DNA of 64,000 nt from Pseudovibrio japonicus (GTDB lineage: Bacteria > Pseudomonadota > Alphaproteobacteria > Rhizobiales > Stappiaceae), in contig NZ_BMXE01000004.1 of NCBI RefSeq assembly GCF_014651595.1, positions 520,129 through 584,128 on the forward strand, given 5' to 3'. The notes under the pieces were generated by a model, which searched no databases, had not been told where the DNA came from, and was given only the letters and a program-made list of their open reading frames with translations. Shown one piece after another: positions 9,138-18,098 of this stretch. A program made the position numbers and the translations under genes. Numbering within the stretch: position 1 is the stretch's first letter; each line of letters begins with the position of its first letter.

Positions 9138-9188
9138 TGTAAAGCTTAGCTTACATTCAGAACATATTATGTCAAGCGTGCTTTACAA
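9138..9188 (-). promoter_or_regulatory. Promoter and probable operator of the membrane protein/XRE pair
   Basis: On the minus strand TTGACA at about 9175-9170 is followed 16 bases later by TAAGCT, a reasonable -35/-10 pair. The -10 region lies inside an imperfect palindrome, TGTAAAGCTTAGCTTACA at 9138-9155 (plus-strand reading). The half-site TGTAAAGC recurs in inverted form at about 9181-9188. The layout suits autorepression by the XRE protein. Binding is inferred. Confidence 0.55.
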
Positions 9189-9227
9189 CTCAACTCAACT
9201 CAAAGAGAGCCATAGACCTCATGCCAT

Positions 9228-9716
9228 CTAGCTCGCAAAACTAAGGAAGATCATCTCTTTGCCCTGATAGTCCAAGCTGTCCATCGTATAGGTATCATCG
9301 GTCAGCTCGGATACTGTCCTCTTCCAGAACTTCTGCGCAGCCACGTTGTCCGGGAGTACCCTCACCTGCCACCGGCCCGTATGCGCTTTCAGGCAGAGGT
9401 CAAAAGCCGCCCGTCCAACTCCCTGACGCATGAAAGATCCCAATACGAAGAACTGCCCCATATCAAGCAAATCGGTAGTGTCAGGGTAGTTTCTGACAAG
9501 CGCAAACCCAGCCAACTTACCGTTAGATATGATGAAGTACGGGTGGTGCTGAGACTTATTGAAGTAAGCTTCAACAATATCAGGATCGTAATCGAACGTC
9601 CCAGCCTCTGAAATGTCGAACCCTACGCTCTTCGACATTTCATAAAGATATAGCTGGAACAAATTCTCCAATATTGGCTTATCGCCTAATGTTATGCTTT
9701 GTAATTTTACAGACAT
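9228..9716 (-). CDS. GNAT-family N-acetyltransferase
   Basis: A 162-residue acetyltransferase of the GCN5 superfamily. Strands 4-5 with the acetyl-CoA-binding loop are at GQFFVLGSFMRQGVGRAAFD, where R-Q-G-V-G-R is the pyrophosphate-binding Q/R-x-x-G-x-G/A motif; the downstream strand VRVLPDNVAAQKFWKR matches the family motif with Asn and a Phe-Trp pair. Acetyl-CoA is the donor; the acceptor is unknown. A decayed second copy of its C-terminal part lies at 5762-5880. It is convergent with no partner and has its own start preceded by a weak site. Confidence 0.88.
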   Translation of the reverse strand: MSVKLQSITLGDKPILENLFQLYLYEMSKSVGFDISEAGTFDYDPDIVEAYFNKSQHHPYFIISNGKLAGFALVRNYPDTTDLLDMGQFFVLGSFMRQGVGRAAFDLCLKAHTGRWQVRVLPDNVAAQKFWKRTVSELTDDTYTMDSLDYQGKEMIFLSFAS

Positions 9717-9770
9717 CTGAAATCGACTTTATCAGTTTCAATTGCATCGACAGATAGCAATACCCCTTGG

Positions 9771-9914
9771 CTATCTCATAGACCCAAGTCTGCCAAGCAG
9801 CCGCGCAACCACATCTGCGAGCTGCTCAGGATAGATAATCTCTTCGCTCCTCTGAAGCTCATCAAAAGACCGCCAGCGATAACTCTTTTTGATCGTACTG
9901 GCTGAATACTCCAT
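9771..9914 (-). pseudogene. C-terminal gene fragment, possibly Nudix
   Basis: A 47-codon minus-strand frame reads MEYSASTIKKSYRWRSFDEL, then EEIIYPEQLADVVARLL. The phrases W-R-S-F-D-E-L and I-I-Y-P-E-x-L resemble the tail of Nudix hydrolases after the catalytic box, but the Nudix box itself is absent. An in-frame TGA stands just before the ATG and there is no ribosome-binding site. I read it as the tail end of a truncated gene. The family suggestion is tentative. Confidence 0.5.
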
Positions 9915-9946
9915 CAGCTCTCAAGGAACCTCAAAACAGGACGACG

Positions 9947-10025
9947 GCAGGAAGGAACCTAAAGCCCACTCAATTCCACCTAATGAGCAATCACAGAGCT
10001 ACCCTGATCACCTGTAACTGTGAAA
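9947..10025. repeat. Diverged direct repeat, copy 2
   Basis: This copy matches 4165-4245 from GCAGGAAGGAACC through TAATGAGCAA, with small gaps. Here it stands upstream of the truncated fragment at 9771-9914, just as copy 1 stands upstream of the MFS gene. Confidence 0.6.
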
Positions 10026-10076
10026 GACATACGCACAACTCGATGAGAATACATCATGCAAGGCTGTGATTGTCGA

Positions 10077-10292
10077 TTATGACGGCAAACCCAACACAAT
10101 CCGTCTTGCAACTCCAACCACCACCATTAGGCTCCACCACAAAATCAACGACCTTCCTAGGTAATGGGAGATCAGACGCCCCCTGGCCCGTCTTTGGCGT
10201 TTGAAAGTGGTTGCACGAGGGATCTTCCGCAACTTAGCAACAAAGTAAAATAGTGAAATAGCAAATGTTATTAAGTAGATAGCCAACACCAT
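10077..10292 (-). CDS. Hypothetical small membrane protein
   Basis: A 71-codon frame with one long N-terminal hydrophobic segment (IYLITFAISLFYFVAKL), a basic stretch (TFKRQRRARGR), and a second hydrophobic segment near the C-terminus. ATG follows a weak site, AGGGTG. It lies downstream of thiL in the same orientation. I do not recognise a family. It could be a real small inner-membrane protein or a chance frame. Confidence 0.4.
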   Translation of the reverse strand: MVLAIYLITFAISLFYFVAKLRKIPRATTFKRQRRARGRLISHYLGRSLILWWSLMVVVGVARRIVLGLPS

Positions 10293-10335
10293 CGAGGCAC
10301 CCTAATCAAAGCAAAGTTTAGCCACACAGCACACT

Positions 10336-11355
10336 TCAAAAATGGGTAAACCCGCCAGCCCCATGAAGCGTGTAGGCTTCGCCCTTCAAGCTCAGCGCAA
10401 TCGCAGGCTCTGAGGCTTCCGGCGCAAGCAGCTCGCCGATCCGCGCGCAGGACAGACCGGCTGCCTGAAGTGCAGCTTCAAAAGCCGCCGTATTCTCCGG
10501 CAGCACCGCCGCAAGGATCTCGTAGTCATCCCCGCCCGTAATCGCTGTCTCAAAGAACGCAGTATCCTCAGCAATCATAGCAGAGGCCGCACCGGAAAAC
10601 GGCACATCATCCAACTGCACCTGCGCCCGCACCTTGGAGGTGCCGCACATATGCCCCAGATCAGCAATCAAACCGTCGGAAATATCCATCGCCGCCACAG
10701 CATAATCGCGCAGCGCCTGAGCAGCTGCAACGCGCGGCTCTGGCAATAAATATCGTTTCAGCAGAAAATCACGTTCGTCAGCGGAAAGCCCGCACTTGTC
10801 AGCAAGCCCCTCATCAAGACGAAGCTTTAGGCCCAACGCCCCGTCGCCGATTGTGCCTGTCACATACAACTGCGCACCAGCAACAGCTTCATTTCGCCGA
10901 ACCACCTGCCCTTTTCGCACCTGACCAAAGGCAGTGATGGAAAGCAGCGGTCCATGCGGGCACGAAATCGTATCACCGCCAAGAAGATCAATCTGAAACT
11001 GGTCCTGAACCAGCTTCAAACCACGACAAAACTCTGCCACCCACTCTTCGCTAATGTCTTTGGAAAGGCCAAGGCCCAGCAGATACCCCTTGGGTTCCGC
11101 GCCTTTTGCCGCCAGATCCGAAAGGTTCATACCCAATGCCTTTTGCGCCACGTCGAAAGGAGGGTCGTTTTCAAAAAAATGAACCCCTGCCACCAGCATG
11201 TCCTTGGTCACAACCAGGTCACATCCAGCGTCAGGGGCAAAAACAGCAGCATCATCTTGCAGATGCACAGCGCCCGCGTTGGTGGCGAGCGGCGCAAAAT
11301 AGCGCTCAATAAGCGAGAACTCTCCAGGTCGGGAACTGGTAGGTTTCTCGCCCAT
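10336..11355 (-). CDS. thiL: Thiamine-monophosphate kinase
   Basis: A 339-residue enzyme that phosphorylates thiamine monophosphate to the active cofactor thiamine diphosphate using ATP. The N-terminus has the family order: GEFSLIERYFAPLA, then QDDAAVF with the metal-binding Asp pair, TKDMLVAGVHF, and the helix ALGMNLSDLAAKGAEP. Further on are LLGGDTIS and DISDGLIADLGHM, also typical of the PurM/ThiL fold, and TGGDDYEIL near residue 270. It begins two bases after the nusB stop, so it is the last gene of the operon from nrdR or ribD through nusB. Confidence 0.96.
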   Translation of the reverse strand: MGEKPTSSRPGEFSLIERYFAPLATNAGAVHLQDDAAVFAPDAGCDLVVTKDMLVAGVHFFENDPPFDVAQKALGMNLSDLAAKGAEPKGYLLGLGLSKDISEEWVAEFCRGLKLVQDQFQIDLLGGDTISCPHGPLLSITAFGQVRKGQVVRRNEAVAGAQLYVTGTIGDGALGLKLRLDEGLADKCGLSADERDFLLKRYLLPEPRVAAAQALRDYAVAAMDISDGLIADLGHMCGTSKVRAQVQLDDVPFSGAASAMIAEDTAFFETAITGGDDYEILAAVLPENTAAFEAALQAAGLSCARIGELLAPEASEPAIALSLKGEAYTLHGAGGFTHF

Positions 11356-11357
11356 GA

Positions 11358-11849
11358 TCAGTCTTCAAATTCTGACTGACGCAGCTCACGAGCCAGTCGG
11401 TTCATGATACCGTTGACCAGACGCGCCTCATCGCCCTCATAGAAGGACTTCGCCACATCAATGTATTCATTAATGATCACGCGGGCCGGTACGTCTTTCT
11501 TGCGCAAGAATTCTGCGCAGCCAACACGAAGGATTGCCCGCAGTGTAGTGTCAATGCGCTTCAGCGGCCAGTCTTCAGAAAGCGCGGTATGAATACGCGG
11601 ATCAATACGCAGCTGATCCTCAAATACTGCCTGAACCAGATCGCGGAACCACGCCGCATCCGCATCACGGTACTGCTCACCGTCGACTTCCTGTCCAAGG
11701 CGGTAAGCTTCGTATTCATTCAGCACATCATTGAGCCGCGCACCAGTTATTTCCATCTGGTACACGGCCTGAACCGCTGCCAATCGAGCAACCCCGCGTT
11801 TGTTAGCGGGCCTCATTTCGGCATTCTTCTTGTTATTTTCAGTTGTCAT
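11358..11849 (-). CDS. nusB: Transcription antitermination factor NusB
   Basis: A 163-residue all-helical RNA-binding protein that joins NusE (S10) on boxA RNA to keep RNA polymerase going through rRNA operons. The core has [16 protein letters not shown] near the N-terminus, and the C-terminus carries [19 protein letters not shown] then [11 protein letters not shown] with [13 protein letters not shown], all typical. The Arg-Gly N-terminal arm is expected. It lies between ribH and thiL with gaps of only a few bases. Confidence 0.96.
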   Translation of the reverse strand: MTTENNKKNAEMRPANKRGVARLAAVQAVYQMEITGARLNDVLNEYEAYRLGQEVDGEQYRDADAAWFRDLVQAVFEDQLRIDPRIHTALSEDWPLKRIDTTLRAILRVGCAEFLRKKDVPARVIINEYIDVAKSFYEGDEARLVNGIMNRLARELRQSEFED

Positions 11850-11857
11850 TATAAACC

Positions 11858-12307
11858 TTACACACCGAACCGGTCGCGCACGTCAATCATGGCAAGACAA
11901 GCTTCAGCAGCACCGCCGCCCTTGTTCTTTTTAGAGACGCTAGCGCGTGCCCATGCCTGTTCATCATTTTCAACTGTCTGAATGCCGTTACCAACTGCAA
12001 CGTTTGCATCCACAGAAAGATCCATGATCGCACGAGCCGACTCGTTTGAAACGATGTCGTAATGGGATGTTTCACCGCGAATTACAACACCGAGCAGTAC
12101 AAAACCATCATAATCTGCATCGCCATTTTCCATCGCTGTTAATGCCATGGAAAGCGCAGCAGGAATCTCCAAGACGCCAGGAACAGCCAACCGCGAGATT
12201 TTCGCTCCTTCACGTTCCAGCACATCCGCAGCACCTTCATAAAGGGCATCTGCCAGATCTTCGTAAAAACGTGCTTCAATAACAAGAATGTGCGGAACAG
12301 CGCTCAT
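11858..12307 (-). CDS. ribH: 6,7-dimethyl-8-ribityllumazine synthase
   Basis: A 149-residue enzyme that condenses 5-amino-6-ribitylaminouracil with 3,4-dihydroxy-2-butanone 4-phosphate, the penultimate step of riboflavin synthesis. The motif [19 protein letters not shown] contains the catalytic His and the substrate loop. [15 protein letters not shown] is the phosphate-binding segment. The start is ATG at 12307, giving MSAVPHIL, with TTAGGAGAATTAAA in front; an upstream in-frame start lacks this site. ribE lies 157 bases upstream. Confidence 0.96.
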   Translation of the reverse strand: MSAVPHILVIEARFYEDLADALYEGAADVLEREGAKISRLAVPGVLEIPAALSMALTAMENGDADYDGFVLLGVVIRGETSHYDIVSNESARAIMDLSVDANVAVGNGIQTVENDEQAWARASVSKKNKGGGAAEACLAMIDVRDRFGV

Positions 12308-12464
12308 TTTAATTCTCCTAATGCCAACCACTTCTTTTCGCTAAACCAATCAGCAAAGAAGGGTCATGGCCACGGGCGCACAAAGCACCCACGTATGTGC
12401 CGCTCAGGAACCACGCCCCAAGCAAAATGTCCAGTTATTTCCGGTGGATTTTCTGGCTATAAGG

Positions 12465-13088
12465 CTATTTTGCAATTTCTGCAAGGCTTGGAAACTCGGC
12501 AAGACGTGCAACGTACCGCGCCATCATATCCACTTCCAGATTCACCTCATCCCCCTGCGCCCTGTCAGACCACGTAGTGACCTCCAGAGTGTGCGGAATA
12601 AGGAAGACAGTGAAGGTGTTTCCTTCAGCTTCATTCACCGTCAAAGAGGTACCATCCAGCGCAACAGAACCCTTTTTCGGGATGAACCGTGCAAACTCGG
12701 GCGCACACTCAAACTTCAGGTAAACGCTTTCAGGGTGATCGGTGCGCTCAACAATGGTCGCCTTCCCATCCACATGACCCAGAACAAGGTGACCGCCCAG
12801 CTCCGCGCCCATGGCGAGGGAACGCTCCAGATTGACACGCTGCCCGACTTTCCAGTTTGCAACAGTGGTCAAAGCCAGCGTTTCAGCAGCTGAGTCAACA
12901 CTGAACCAGTTCTGCCCGCCATCGCGGCCCTTGGCAACAACTGTATGGCAGACGCCGGAACAGGCGATGGATGCGCCAATTTCAATCCCGTCAGGATCGT
13001 AGACAGTTCCGATTTTTGCCCGCTGACCTGCAGCAATCTGCTCCAGCTCAAGGATAGTTCCAACGTCACTAACGATGCCCGTAAACAC
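12465..13088 (-). CDS. ribE: Riboflavin synthase alpha chain
   Basis: A 207-residue enzyme built of two similar lumazine-binding barrels; it dismutates two lumazine molecules into riboflavin. The N-terminus MFTGIVSDVG is diagnostic. GHLVLGHVDGKATI in the first barrel contains the conserved Gly-His-x-Asp-Gly stretch, and SVALDGTSLTVNEAEG opens the second. The start codon is GTG at 13088, directly next to the TAG of ribD, with GAGAGG ahead of it, so the two are tightly coupled. Confidence 0.96.
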   Translation of the reverse strand: MFTGIVSDVGTILELEQIAAGQRAKIGTVYDPDGIEIGASIACSGVCHTVVAKGRDGGQNWFSVDSAAETLALTTVANWKVGQRVNLERSLAMGAELGGHLVLGHVDGKATIVERTDHPESVYLKFECAPEFARFIPKKGSVALDGTSLTVNEAEGNTFTVFLIPHTLEVTTWSDRAQGDEVNLEVDMMARYVARLAEFPSLAEIAK

Positions 13089-14264
13089 CTAGAACCTCTC
13101 TTTTGGCGTATACCGCCACAACAGATCTTCGCCCACATGGCGCAGCATCTGCCTGTTATAACCGTCTTGCAAACTCTCCAGCCCATCTGGCCCAAAGGGC
13201 AAAATGCCGTCAGAACCAACAGTTGTGACGCCCTGGAAAATCATGAGTTCATCCACCAGACGCTGCTCAAGCAGGGCGTGCGCAAACTCCGCACCACCCT
13301 CAACCATAATCTGGGAGAGACCATGCATGTAAAGCGCATCCAGCGCCTTATCAAGGCATACCTTTCCATTTCGAAGGCAGTCCGTGACGATAACAGTCAC
13401 CCCTTCACGCTCCAGCGCGCTGACACGGCCATCCGGCGCACGCTCACCAATCACCACCCACAAGGAGTTGCTTTCGGCATTTTTCACAAGCTTGGAGGTA
13501 AGCGGAATGCGCGCCTTGCTGTCAAACACCACCGGCTGCGGAGAATAATCCGTCATCCCCGGTAAGCGGCAGGAAAGCTCAGGGTCGTCTGCTATAACTG
13601 TGCCGATACCAACTGCAATCGCATCCACCTGAGCCCGCATGGCATGGACCAGCTTGCGCGACAATGGGCTGGAAATCGCCACCTGCCCCGCTCCACGCTT
13701 GCCGATATAGCCATCATTGGAAACAGCCATCTTGAGCTGAACAAAAGGACGTTCGTTGAGAATGCGGCTGATATGACCGCGCACAGCTTGCCGGCATTCC
13801 TTTTCAAGAACACCGATAATCACCTCAACACCGCCTTCTTCAAGGATTTTCTTGCCCCGCCCCGCAACCGACGGGTTCGGATCGGCCGTGCCATAAACAA
13901 CCCGGCTTACGCCAGCCGCCACCAGCGCACGGGCACACGGGCCGGTGCGCCCGTAATGCGCGCATGGCTCTAGGGTCACATAAGCGGTCGCACCCTTGGC
14001 ATGCGTACCCGCCTCGTTGATGGCCAGCACTTCTGCGTGGGAGCCGCCTGGAGGCAGAGTTGCCCCCTGCCCCACAATCACGGGCCCATCGCCAAAGTCT
14101 CTTGTCAGGATTGCGCCAACCGGAGGATTAGGCCACGTCCGCCCCTTGGCGCGCAGCCCATAGCTGAGCGCAGCCGCCATGAAGCGCTCGTGCTCAAGCC
14201 GTTCTTTTGCATTTATTGCTTTACGACCAGACAAAGCCGTCTCCCTGCCAGCACCAAAGCGCAT
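13089..14264 (-). CDS. ribD: Bifunctional riboflavin deaminase/reductase RibD
   Basis: Two fused domains carry out the second and third steps after GTP cyclohydrolase II. The N-terminal deaminase has the zinc site GGSHAEVLAINEAG and EPCAHYGRTGPCARAL. The C-terminal reductase has QLKMAVSNDGYIG and MVEGGAEFAHALL. I take ATG at 14264 as start; an earlier GTG at 14312 would add Cys/Leu-rich residues not seen in the family, and a shorter start at MAAALSYG is also possible. It lies 63 bases after nrdR and ends next to ribE. Confidence 0.94.
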   Translation of the reverse strand: MRFGAGRETALSGRKAINAKERLEHERFMAAALSYGLRAKGRTWPNPPVGAILTRDFGDGPVIVGQGATLPPGGSHAEVLAINEAGTHAKGATAYVTLEPCAHYGRTGPCARALVAAGVSRVVYGTADPNPSVAGRGKKILEEGGVEVIIGVLEKECRQAVRGHISRILNERPFVQLKMAVSNDGYIGKRGAGQVAISSPLSRKLVHAMRAQVDAIAVGIGTVIADDPELSCRLPGMTDYSPQPVVFDSKARIPLTSKLVKNAESNSLWVVIGERAPDGRVSALEREGVTVIVTDCLRNGKVCLDKALDALYMHGLSQIMVEGGAEFAHALLEQRLVDELMIFQGVTTVGSDGILPFGPDGLESLQDGYNRQMLRHVGEDLLWRYTPKERF

Positions 14265-14327
14265 ACCCCAAATCAACCAACCCGAGTTTAGAGGCAATAC
14301 GCAACACAACACTGAATAAGCCAGAGC

Positions 14328-14813
14328 TTAGGAGCGTGGCGGCATCATCAGCGGATCCACATCCGCATCGGAAAGCTCGTCCAGCAGAGCCTCAAAATCT
14401 TTGGCTTCGCGGAAATTCTTATAAACGGAAGCGAACCGTACATAAGCCACATCGTCAAGGGTTTTCAGGCCCTCCATAACCAAATGGCCTATATCCTGCG
14501 CCACAACATCGCTCTCGCCGGAACTTTCGAGCTGGCGCACAAGCCCGCTCACCATACGCTCTATACGTTCTGGCTCAACCGGACGCTTGCGTGTTGCGAT
14601 CAAAACAGAGTGCATCAGCTTTTCACGATCGAACGGCACCCGGCGCCCATTGCGCTTGATAACCGTCAGCTCGCGCAACTGAACGCGCTCAAAGGTAGTA
14701 AAACGACCACCACAAGTCTGGCAGACTCTGCGCCGACGGATAGCTGTATTATCCTCGGTTGGGCGTGAATCCTTCACCTGGGTGTCATCACCCCCGCAAT
14801 ACGGACAACGCAT
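14328..14813 (-). CDS. nrdR: Transcriptional repressor NrdR
   Basis: A 161-residue regulator of ribonucleotide reductase genes. The N-terminal zinc ribbon has Cys3-x2-Cys6 (MRCPYCGG) and [14 protein letters not shown], followed by the ATP-cone domain that starts at [18 protein letters not shown] and senses ATP/d[16 protein letters not shown] near the end is typical. Its place between glyA and ribD is the usual one in this order. No nrd genes lie in the window, so its targets are elsewhere. Confidence 0.96.
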   Translation of the reverse strand: MRCPYCGGDDTQVKDSRPTEDNTAIRRRRVCQTCGGRFTTFERVQLRELTVIKRNGRRVPFDREKLMHSVLIATRKRPVEPERIERMVSGLVRQLESSGESDVVAQDIGHLVMEGLKTLDDVAYVRFASVYKNFREAKDFEALLDELSDADVDPLMMPPRS

Positions 14814-14840
14814 CTCGCCTGCCTCCTTAAGTAAGAACTG

Positions 14841-14872
14841 AAGAACCGCCGAAAGGATATCCGGCGGTTCTT
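14841..14872 (-). terminator. Hairpin between glyA and nrdR
   Basis: A ten-base stem (AGAACCGCCG pairing with CGGCGGTTCT) encloses about ten bases. The tail after the hairpin on the minus strand is only mildly T-rich, so it may attenuate rather than fully stop readthrough from glyA into nrdR. Confidence 0.6.
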
Positions 14873-14882
14873 CTCATTTAAA

Positions 14883-16196
14883 TCAGTTTTTGTAGATTGG
14901 GAACCGGGCAGTTAGCGCCAGTACCTTCTCTTTGACCTGTGCTTCCACAGCTTCGTTGCCCTCAACGGAGTTTGACTTGCGCAGACCTTCCAGAACCTCG
15001 GTGATCAACTTGCCGATTTCACGGAACTCTTCCTTGCCAAACCCGCGGGACGTACCAGCAGGCGTACCAAGGCGAATACCGGAGGTGATGGTTGGCTTCT
15101 GAGGATCAAGCGGCACACCATTCTTGTTACAGGTGATGTTCGCACGGCCCAGAGAAATCTCCGCATCCTTACCGGTCAGGTTCTTCGGACGCAGATCAAC
15201 CAGCATCAGGTGCGTGTCAGTTCCGCTGGAAACGATATCCAGACCACCGTCAACAAGGGTCTGTGCCAGAACCTGTGCGTTCTCGACAACGTCTTTCGCG
15301 TAGGTCTTGAATTCTGGACGCAGCGCTTCACCGAAGGCAACAGCCTTACCAGCAATCACATGCATCAAAGGACCACCCTGCAGACCAGGGAAGATCGCGG
15401 AATTGATCTTCTTGGCAATGTCAGCATCGTTGGTCACAACCAGACCACCACGAGGACCGCGAAGGGTCTTGTGGGTTGTGGAAGTAGCAACATGAGCATG
15501 CGGGAACGGGCTTGGGTGCTGACCACCGGCAACCAGACCTGCAAAGTGCGCCATGTCGACCCACAGGTAAGCGCCAACTTCATCAGCAATTGCGCGGAAC
15601 GCTGCAAAATCGATCTCGCGGGAATAAGCAGAACCGCCAGCGATGATGATCTTAGGCTGATGCTCTTTCGCAAGCTCGCGTACTTCGTCCATGTTGATGC
15701 GGCCAGTGTCGGTGTTCAGGCCGTACTGAACAGCGTTGAACCACTTACCGGACATGTTCGGGCGCGCACCATGAGTCAGGTGACCACCTGCATCAAGGCT
15801 CATGCCGAGCAGAGTGTCGCCTGGTTTGGCGAGGGCGAGAAGAACGGACTGGTTGGCCTGAGAACCGGAGTTTGGCTGCACGTTTGCAAACTCACAACCG
15901 AACAGTTCTTTCGCACGGTCGATTGCAAGACGCTCAACGATATCAACGTATTCACAACCACCATAGTAACGACGGCCCGGATAGCCTTCAGCATACTTGT
16001 TGGTCAGAACAGAGCCCTGCGCCTCAAGCACAGCGCGAGACACGATATTTTCTGAAGCGATAAGCTCAATCTCGTTCTGCTGACGAGAAAGCTCCTTATT
16101 GATTGCCTCAAGAAGCTCTGGGTCACCAGAAGCCAGGCTACCTGTAAAGAACTCGGGGTAAAGCGGCGTCGTAATTGGGCTATCCGATACGGACAT
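14883..16196 (-). CDS. glyA: Serine hydroxymethyltransferase
   Basis: A 437-residue PLP enzyme that converts serine and tetrahydrofolate to glycine and 5,10-methylenetetrahydrofolate, the main one-carbon source. The PLP lysine is in [14 protein letters not shown]. Other family stretches are [40 protein letters not shown] and [14 protein letters not shown]. The length is normal. It starts the leftward block; a hairpin separates it partly from nrdR. Confidence 0.98.
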   Translation of the reverse strand: MSVSDSPITTPLYPEFFTGSLASGDPELLEAINKELSRQQNEIELIASENIVSRAVLEAQGSVLTNKYAEGYPGRRYYGGCEYVDIVERLAIDRAKELFGCEFANVQPNSGSQANQSVLLALAKPGDTLLGMSLDAGGHLTHGARPNMSGKWFNAVQYGLNTDTGRINMDEVRELAKEHQPKIIIAGGSAYSREIDFAAFRAIADEVGAYLWVDMAHFAGLVAGGQHPSPFPHAHVATSTTHKTLRGPRGGLVVTNDADIAKKINSAIFPGLQGGPLMHVIAGKAVAFGEALRPEFKTYAKDVVENAQVLAQTLVDGGLDIVSSGTDTHLMLVDLRPKNLTGKDAEISLGRANITCNKNGVPLDPQKPTITSGIRLGTPAGTSRGFGKEEFREIGKLITEVLEGLRKSNSVEGNEAVEAQVKEKVLALTARFPIYKN

Positions 16197-16382
16197 CTGT
16201 GGACCTCATCACAAGGTTGGAGCAACACACTGGCGAAACGTTCCCAAAATCGTTCCGCGTTTCCATCCCGATATGTTGTAGCTTCGGGTGCCTAGCCCAT
16301 TAACATATAGGGGGTAATGAACCAAGCGTTGTTCACTTGATTTGCGCAACACTATTATTGAGATCACCCAGATTTTTCTGTT

Positions 16383-16568
16383 TTACGCACCTTTAGGCTG
16401 CAATTTGCGCTCTAACTTTCGCAGCGCCAATTGCCTCAGATGCGATTCGGTTGCATTTCGCGGCCCCACCACAAACACTTCAACCCCGCTTTGAGCACAT
16501 ATCGCAGACATGCGAACGGAGTTCCCGATCACCCGCGCTTCAAAATAGACCTGCCCCAGCTTCGACAT
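16383..16568 (-). CDS. Small DUF6898-like protein
   Basis: A 61-residue protein (MSKLGQVYFEARVIGNSVRM, later ATESHLRQLALRKLERKL). The pattern of an N-terminal beta-hairpin with Gly-x-Val-Tyr-Phe-Glu, a central V-E-V-F-V-V-G-P-R and a C-terminal helix with Leu-Ala-Leu-Arg-Lys-Leu fits the small alphaproteobacterial family that I recall as DUF6898. The function is unknown. Its own ATG lies 186 bases upstream of glyA, in the same orientation. The family name is from memory. Confidence 0.65.
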   Translation of the reverse strand: MSKLGQVYFEARVIGNSVRMSAICAQSGVEVFVVGPRNATESHLRQLALRKLERKLQPKGA

Positions 16569-16730
16569 GCCGTTCCCCCACCTCGCCTCTCACAGATTCG
16601 GTATTTGCGTAGGTCTGTTTAGCAGGTCCCGAAACAGCGATGCAGGAGCACTGCCACGACATCCCCAAAAGAAAAGGGCCGCTCCAGCCTCTGCCGTAAA
16701 CGACCCTCAAACCAAATCTCAGAGGAAGCC

Positions 16731-18098
16731 TTATTGAGCAGACGCCTGCGCCATCGGATCAACGCTGGCGGAATAAAGGCCATCCTTATTGTAGATGTCA
16801 TCACGGAAGTGCACCATGCCATCGCTCAGCGCCCACGCAGTCACATAGGACATGAAAAGCGGGACCCGGCTCTTCATCTTCACATCAAGACGCTCACCGG
16901 AATTGATCGTCGAATCCACACGGCTGCGCGTCCAGTCAGGCGTTGTCGAACCAAGCAGCCACGTCACCAGCTCACGCACGTTCTGCACGCGCACACAGCC
17001 GGAAGAATGGAAACGATAGCCTTCGCCAAACAGCGACTGTTCCGGTGTGTCATGCAGGTAAACCTGATGGGTATTGTTGAAGTTGATGCGGATGCTTCCC
17101 ATAGAGTTGCCTTCACCCGGCTCCTGGGTAAAGCGATACTTCGTCGCCTCATCCGTGTTCCAGTCAATCTCCTGCCACTGCTTTTCCTTGCCGTACCAGT
17201 CAAAGATATGGATGTTATTGTCTGTCAGATACTCCGGGTTCTTCTGCATCTTCGGAATCAGATCCTTCCGGATAATGCTGACAGGAACCGTCCAGTACGG
17301 GTTGAAGTTCACCTCATAGATCGCAGAACTCAGGATCGGCGTTTGCCGGTCTTCCTTGCCAACCACCGCGGTGTGACGGGAGCGAACCCGGCCATTCTCG
17401 ACAACTTCAATTCGGGCCGCCGGAATATTCACATTCACGTAAGTGTCAGTATCACCCACGCTCTCGGCCAAAGCGGAAACTCGTTCCAGATTGGTGCGCA
17501 GCTGCTCCAACCGCACTTCGACCGGCACGTTCATGGCAATCACAGTAGATCGGCCCACAACACCGTCCGGCGTCAGACCATGACGCAGCTGGAAACGGCG
17601 CACAGCAGAGTCAACGTAACTGTCAAAAACTTCGGATACCCCAGCCTGCTGCGCCATATCACCCGAAGCAATCAGGCGCTGGCGCAAGGAGATCACTGCA
17701 GGAGCACGCATGCCAATGCGCAAGATCTTCTTTGTAGAGACCTCTGGCCACCCACCGTTGAGCGCAATCCGCTCGTAGTCAAGCGTCGCATCAATCATGT
17801 ACTGTGTCGTTTGCCGCGAGATGATCGGAGCCACAAAGTCGATCTGCTCCAGCGAAGACACACCCTCATCAAAAGTATCTGCCCACTCAAGGCCCTGCGC
17901 CACCACAGGCTGTGTCGTGGCAACCGGAGCTGGCTGACTGATCGCTTGCTGAATATTTCCGCTATAAGGAAGCAGTGCTGGAACCTTCACTTGCGCCTGT
18001 GCAGCCATCACGCCGGCAGACATGACACCGGCAGAAAGACCTGTGCTTAATACCAAAGCCAGAGCCAATTTGCTGCGGTTTAAAAGAGGTGCCAACAC
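16731..18098 (-). CDS. Periplasmic L,D-transpeptidase (YkuD fold)
   Basis: A 455-residue exported enzyme. A signal peptide covers about residues 1-36 and ends at AQAQVK. The middle holds a peptidoglycan-binding helix bundle (DSAVRRFQLRHGLTPDGVVG) and the C-terminal half the YkuD catalytic domain, with the active-site motif HSSGCVRVQNV; the nucleophile is Cys368 and His364 is its partner. It cross-links or anchors peptidoglycan via meso-diaminopimelate. ldtR lies 507 bases upstream in the same orientation, and in Liberibacter the LdtR regulator controls an L,D-transpeptidase gene, so control by that protein is likely here. The length is typical of the large alphaproteobacterial form. Confidence 0.93.
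   Translation of the reverse strand: MLAPLLNRSKLALALVLSTGLSAGVMSAGVMAAQAQVKVPALLPYSGNIQQAISQPAPVATTQPVVAQGLEWADTFDEGVSSLEQIDFVAPIISRQTTQYMIDATLDYERIALNGGWPEVSTKKILRIGMRAPAVISLRQRLIASGDMAQQAGVSEVFDSYVDSAVRRFQLRHGLTPDGVVGRSTVIAMNVPVEVRLEQLRTNLERVSALAESVGDTDTYVNVNIPAARIEVVENGRVRSRHTAVVGKEDRQTPILSSAIYEVNFNPYWTVPVSIIRKDLIPKMQKNPEYLTDNNIHIFDWYGKEKQWQEIDWNTDEATKYRFTQEPGEGNSMGSIRINFNNTHQVYLHDTPEQSLFGEGYRFHSSGCVRVQNVRELVTWLLGSTTPDWTRSRVDSTINSGERLDVKMKSRVPLFMSYVTAWALSDGMVHFRDDIYNKDGLYSASVDPMAQASAQ

Noticed and set aside
12308..12464. Possible FMN riboswitch in the 157-base gap between ribE and ribH
   Set aside because: The conserved FMN-riboswitch segments are absent and the gap lies inside the operon.
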